Below are positions 61,894 through 64,000 of a stretch of DNA of 64,000 nucleotides, piece by piece. The translations under genes and the position numbers were made by a program. Under the pieces are notes generated by a model that made no database searches, was not told where the DNA came from, and was given only the letters and a program-made list of their open reading frames with translations. Within the stretch, counting starts at the first letter, position 1, and the number at the start of each line of letters is the position of its first letter. The stretch spans positions 372,001 to 436,000 of the forward strand of contig JAJTTP010000025.1 of NCBI GenBank assembly GCA_023313575.1, in the 5' to 3' direction. This stretch comes from Eutypella sp. D-1. Taxonomy: Eukaryota > Ascomycota > Sordariomycetes > Xylariales > Diatrypaceae.

Positions 61894-62497
61894 CGGGAAC
61901 AGACCTCACGATGCCAACAGGTAGTCTCAAGTATACAGAGTAAAAATAAAACGCGTGGAGAATGTCTACCTATCTATCTCACTCCCTGGGGTGACTAAAT
62001 CCCAGGTTGCGAGGTAACTAGGGTTACTAAACCTCTTGCTGCAGTGAACCAAAGCAAGTAGCAATAATATAAACAACGACGCCTGCCAACACCATGCTCA
62101 AACCAAACGACAACCAACGGCCTTCTCCGGGAACTGTAGTCAATGTTCAATCTGTTCGTGACTTGCAATTCCAATAGCCGGCCCTCCTGTACGCCCCTGA
62201 CTTTTTATCCATACCACCTCGAATTGGCCATACCATGCCATGATGTGACCTGCCGTAAACACAGGCAAAAAATAGAAAAAGCAACGCAGGAAATAAAGAA
62301 AAGAAAAACAATTTCGTAACCTGGACTCAAGTACTGCTCGGCAGATGACATCCAGTGATATGAGCAGTCATTGCTGACAAGGAGGTACAGACCCCGCTTC
62401 AGCTAGTGGTGGGTGGCCTGCTACCAGCCTGCGGCGGCTTGCCCAAGACTTCCGTCACGACAGCGCCCAGTAGTAAAGCGCGCTAGGTGCTACTCCG
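61894..62497. other. spacer
   Basis: It is the 3' flank of the right-edge gene. No supported feature. Confidence 0.4.
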
Positions 62498-64000
62498 TCA
62501 ATCCTGATTAAAAGACTTCATGAACTCCCTCAATTGCTCGTCTGAAATACCCTCATTGCTCAGTTGGTCCAAATCTGGGACCGGTTGCTGTTCATTAACC
62601 ATGAGCGAGGCCAAATCGGAGTCCCAATCCATATCAGCAGCCGGAGTAGGGTTAGAATTGGAGGCCAGAGTGTTGCCCCAAGTAGGATCAGATTGTGGGC
62701 CAGCATAGCCCGAGCCGGGATAAAAGCCCGAACCGGAAGCAGACACGGGGTAGGCATGAGGGACGGGGACGGGGCCAGGGTTCGCGCCAGAAGACCAGTT
62801 CGAGCCAACATAGCCCGAGCCGGGATAAGGGCCTGAACCGGAAGCAGACGTGGGGTCGACAAAAGAGTTAACGTTGGAGCCATGGTACAAGCCAGAAGAA
62901 TAATTCAGGCCAGAAGCAGAGGGTAAACCAGGAGCAGGGTTCAATGGGGGACCAGAAGCAGAAGGTAAACCGGGAGCAGAGTTCAATGGAGAAGAAATGT
63001 ACTGGCGGGAAGCATCTTCACCGCGGAAAATAGGGGCCAGGTTGGAAGCAGAGCCCCAGTCAGCAGAGGGGGTTGCACCATAGTTGAACACACTTCCGGA
63101 TGGCAAATTGCGGTAGGGAACCCGGCTCGGGTCGGCAGTTAACTGGGCTGCTTGGTTGACGCCCTCATTCAATACGTCTTCTAACTCTTCAACAGCTCCG
63201 TTGGCCAGCCTCATGGGTTGGTCCAACGCCGCCGGCGAGTCGGCTGAGGCAGTACCTTCGACAGCCTGGAAGTCGGGCAGGGAGTCGGGCTGAGAGTCAC
63301 GCTGGGAGGCGGGCTGGAAGGCGGGCTCGGGTGCCAGCTTGGGTGCAAGCTGGGCTTGAATCTGGGCTTGAATCTGGGCGGCAAAGTGATGGACTTTCTG
63401 ACTGGTGACCAGGTTGGCAATTTGGAAGGCAAGATCGTACATATCCTTGACTTGTTGAACCTTGCAATTTAAAGCAAGCAGGATGGTAGGATTGTAGGTA
63501 AGCTGGGAGGCAGCACTGGGGGAAGGCTTGCGGGCATCATCACGGGGGGCAGGCTGAGGGGCAGGCTGAGGGGCAGGCTGAGGGGCAGCACGAAGGACAG
63601 CCGGGGAGGTGGGTTGGGGGGGCAGCTCGGGTACCAGCTTGGGTGCAACCTGGTGTGCAACCTGGTGTGCAACCTGGTGTGCAACCTGGGCTTTAATCTG
63701 GGCGGCAAAATGATGGACTTTCTGACTGGTGACCAGCTTGGCAATTTGGAAGGCAAGATCGTACATATCCTTGACTTGTTGAACCTCGCAATCTAAAGCA
63801 AGCAGGATGGTAGGATAGAAGGTAAGCTGGGAGGCATCACTGGGGGAGGGCTGAGGGGCAGCATCACAGGGGGCAGGCTGAGGGGCAGCATGAAGGACAG
63901 CCGGAGGGACAGCATGAAGGGCATCCGGTGAGACGGGCGGAAGGATACGCAGGAATTCGGGGTGGTAGGCTCTCTTGGTGTCAGGTTGCTCGCCCTGTTG
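62498..64000 (-). CDS. unidentified Pro/Ala/Gln-rich protein with an internal duplication, 5' part beyond the window
   Basis: The frame is open from the right edge (CAA at 63998-64000) to the stop at 62498, 500 visible residues with no start required inside. It contains two copies of a hydrophobic-helical block (LTxxPTILLALxCxVQQVKD followed by MYDLAFQIAxLVTSQKVHHF) spaced by 108 residues. Linkers are APQPAPQP and AHQVAHQV runs, then comes a low-complexity Ser/Gly/Pro/Tyr region (YPGSGYxG, PGLPSASG repeats). The acidic end is DLDQLSNEGISDEQLREFMKSFNQD. No signal peptide or known domain is visible. The short helical C-terminus and Pro/Gln bias could suit a transcriptional or scaffold role, but this is only a guess. 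Confidence 0.6.
   Translation of the reverse strand, partial: QQGEQPDTKRAYHPEFLRILPPVSPDALHAVPPAVLHAAPQPAPCDAAPQPSPSDASQLTFYPTILLALDCEVQQVKDMYDLAFQIAKLVTSQKVHHFAAQIKAQVAHQVAHQVAHQVAPKLVPELPPQPTSPAVLRAAPQPAPQPAPQPAPRDDARKPSPSAASQLTYNPTILLALNCKVQQVKDMYDLAFQIANLVTSQKVHHFAAQIQAQIQAQLAPKLAPEPAFQPASQRDSQPDSLPDFQAVEGTASADSPAALDQPMRLANGAVEELEDVLNEGVNQAAQLTADPSRVPYRNLPSGSVFNYGATPSADWGSASNLAPIFRGEDASRQYISSPLNSAPGLPSASGPPLNPAPGLPSASGLNYSSGLYHGSNVNSFVDPTSASGSGPYPGSGYVGSNWSSGANPGPVPVPHAYPVSASGSGFYPGSGYAGPQSDPTWGNTLASNSNPTPAADMDWDSDLASLMVNEQQPVPDLDQLSNEGISDEQLREFMKSFNQD
63376..63525 (-). repeat. internal duplication, copy 2 (period 324 bases)
   Basis: DNA nearly identical to 63700-63849: TGATGGACTTTCTGACTGG is common to both, with only scattered substitutions through the MYDLAFQIA block. 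The spacing is exactly 324 bases, so frame is kept. Confidence 0.8.
63700..63849 (-). repeat. internal duplication, copy 1 (period 324 bases)
   Basis: Partner of 63376-63525. Further copies may lie beyond the right edge, since the Pro/Gln linker pattern repeats again at 63850-63930. Confidence 0.8.

Noticed and set aside
61738..61919. alternative borders (TGTAATAT...CCAACA) for the solo LTR at 61.7 kb
   Set aside because: The 5-base flanks GGCGC and GGTAG do not match. Borders 61678-61893 give a 4/5 match and TGTT/AACA ends.

Overview
The window is a chromosomal segment of a filamentous ascomycete (Pezizomycotina, probably a Sordariomycete-like fungus). The signs are short spliced genes with fungal GT-AG introns and CTAAC/CTGAC branch sites, an AA11 lytic polysaccharide monooxygenase, a HET-domain protein, a Zn2Cys6 activator, a Sin1/Avo1 TORC2 subunit, and very AT-rich blocks with the look of RIP (repeat-induced point mutation). 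The species cannot be named from the sequence alone.

Layout. 1-716: the edge of a gene and plain spacer. 717-13825: a decayed, RIP-mutated Ty1/copia retrotransposon on the minus strand, with a Ty3/gypsy chromovirus (6094-12973) nested in it. 13913-14340: a solo chromovirus LTR with a perfect TAAAC duplication. 14.5-26.3 kb: a gene-bearing strip with the AA11 enzyme, a small Ser/Thr-rich GPI-anchor candidate and a HET protein. 26314-39461: a second copia element, plus strand, again carrying a nested chromovirus (30024-36869). This element sits inside the last exon of an O-methyltransferase gene. The gene's 5' part is at 39462-40695 and its last 45 codons are at 26179-26313, and the frame is intact on both sides of the TCCAT duplication. 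41.6-45.4 kb: a short-chain dehydrogenase, a small four-helix membrane protein and a tRNA-Arg(UCG). 46233-46437: a solo copia LTR (TGCAG duplication).

46.5-56.2 kb: a compact five-gene group made of a Zn2Cys6 activator, a PhyH-type Fe(II)/2-oxoglutarate dioxygenase, a D-erythronate-dehydrogenase-like NAD epimerase, a class II aldolase and an MFS sugar-type transporter. It reads as a sugar-acid or polyol catabolic cluster: import, oxidation, retro-aldol cleavage, local regulator. The aldolase carries a one-base frameshift just before its GxxKxN motif, so the pathway may be broken in this strain.

57.5-64 kb: the conserved Sin1 gene, a doubtful small ORF, a diverged copia-type solo LTR with the same TATA-plus-hairpin plan as the other copia LTRs, and a Pro/Ala/Gln-rich protein with an internal 108-residue-period duplication that runs off the right edge.

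Exon coordinates were worked out by hand from splice signals, reading phase and family resemblance. No database search was possible.
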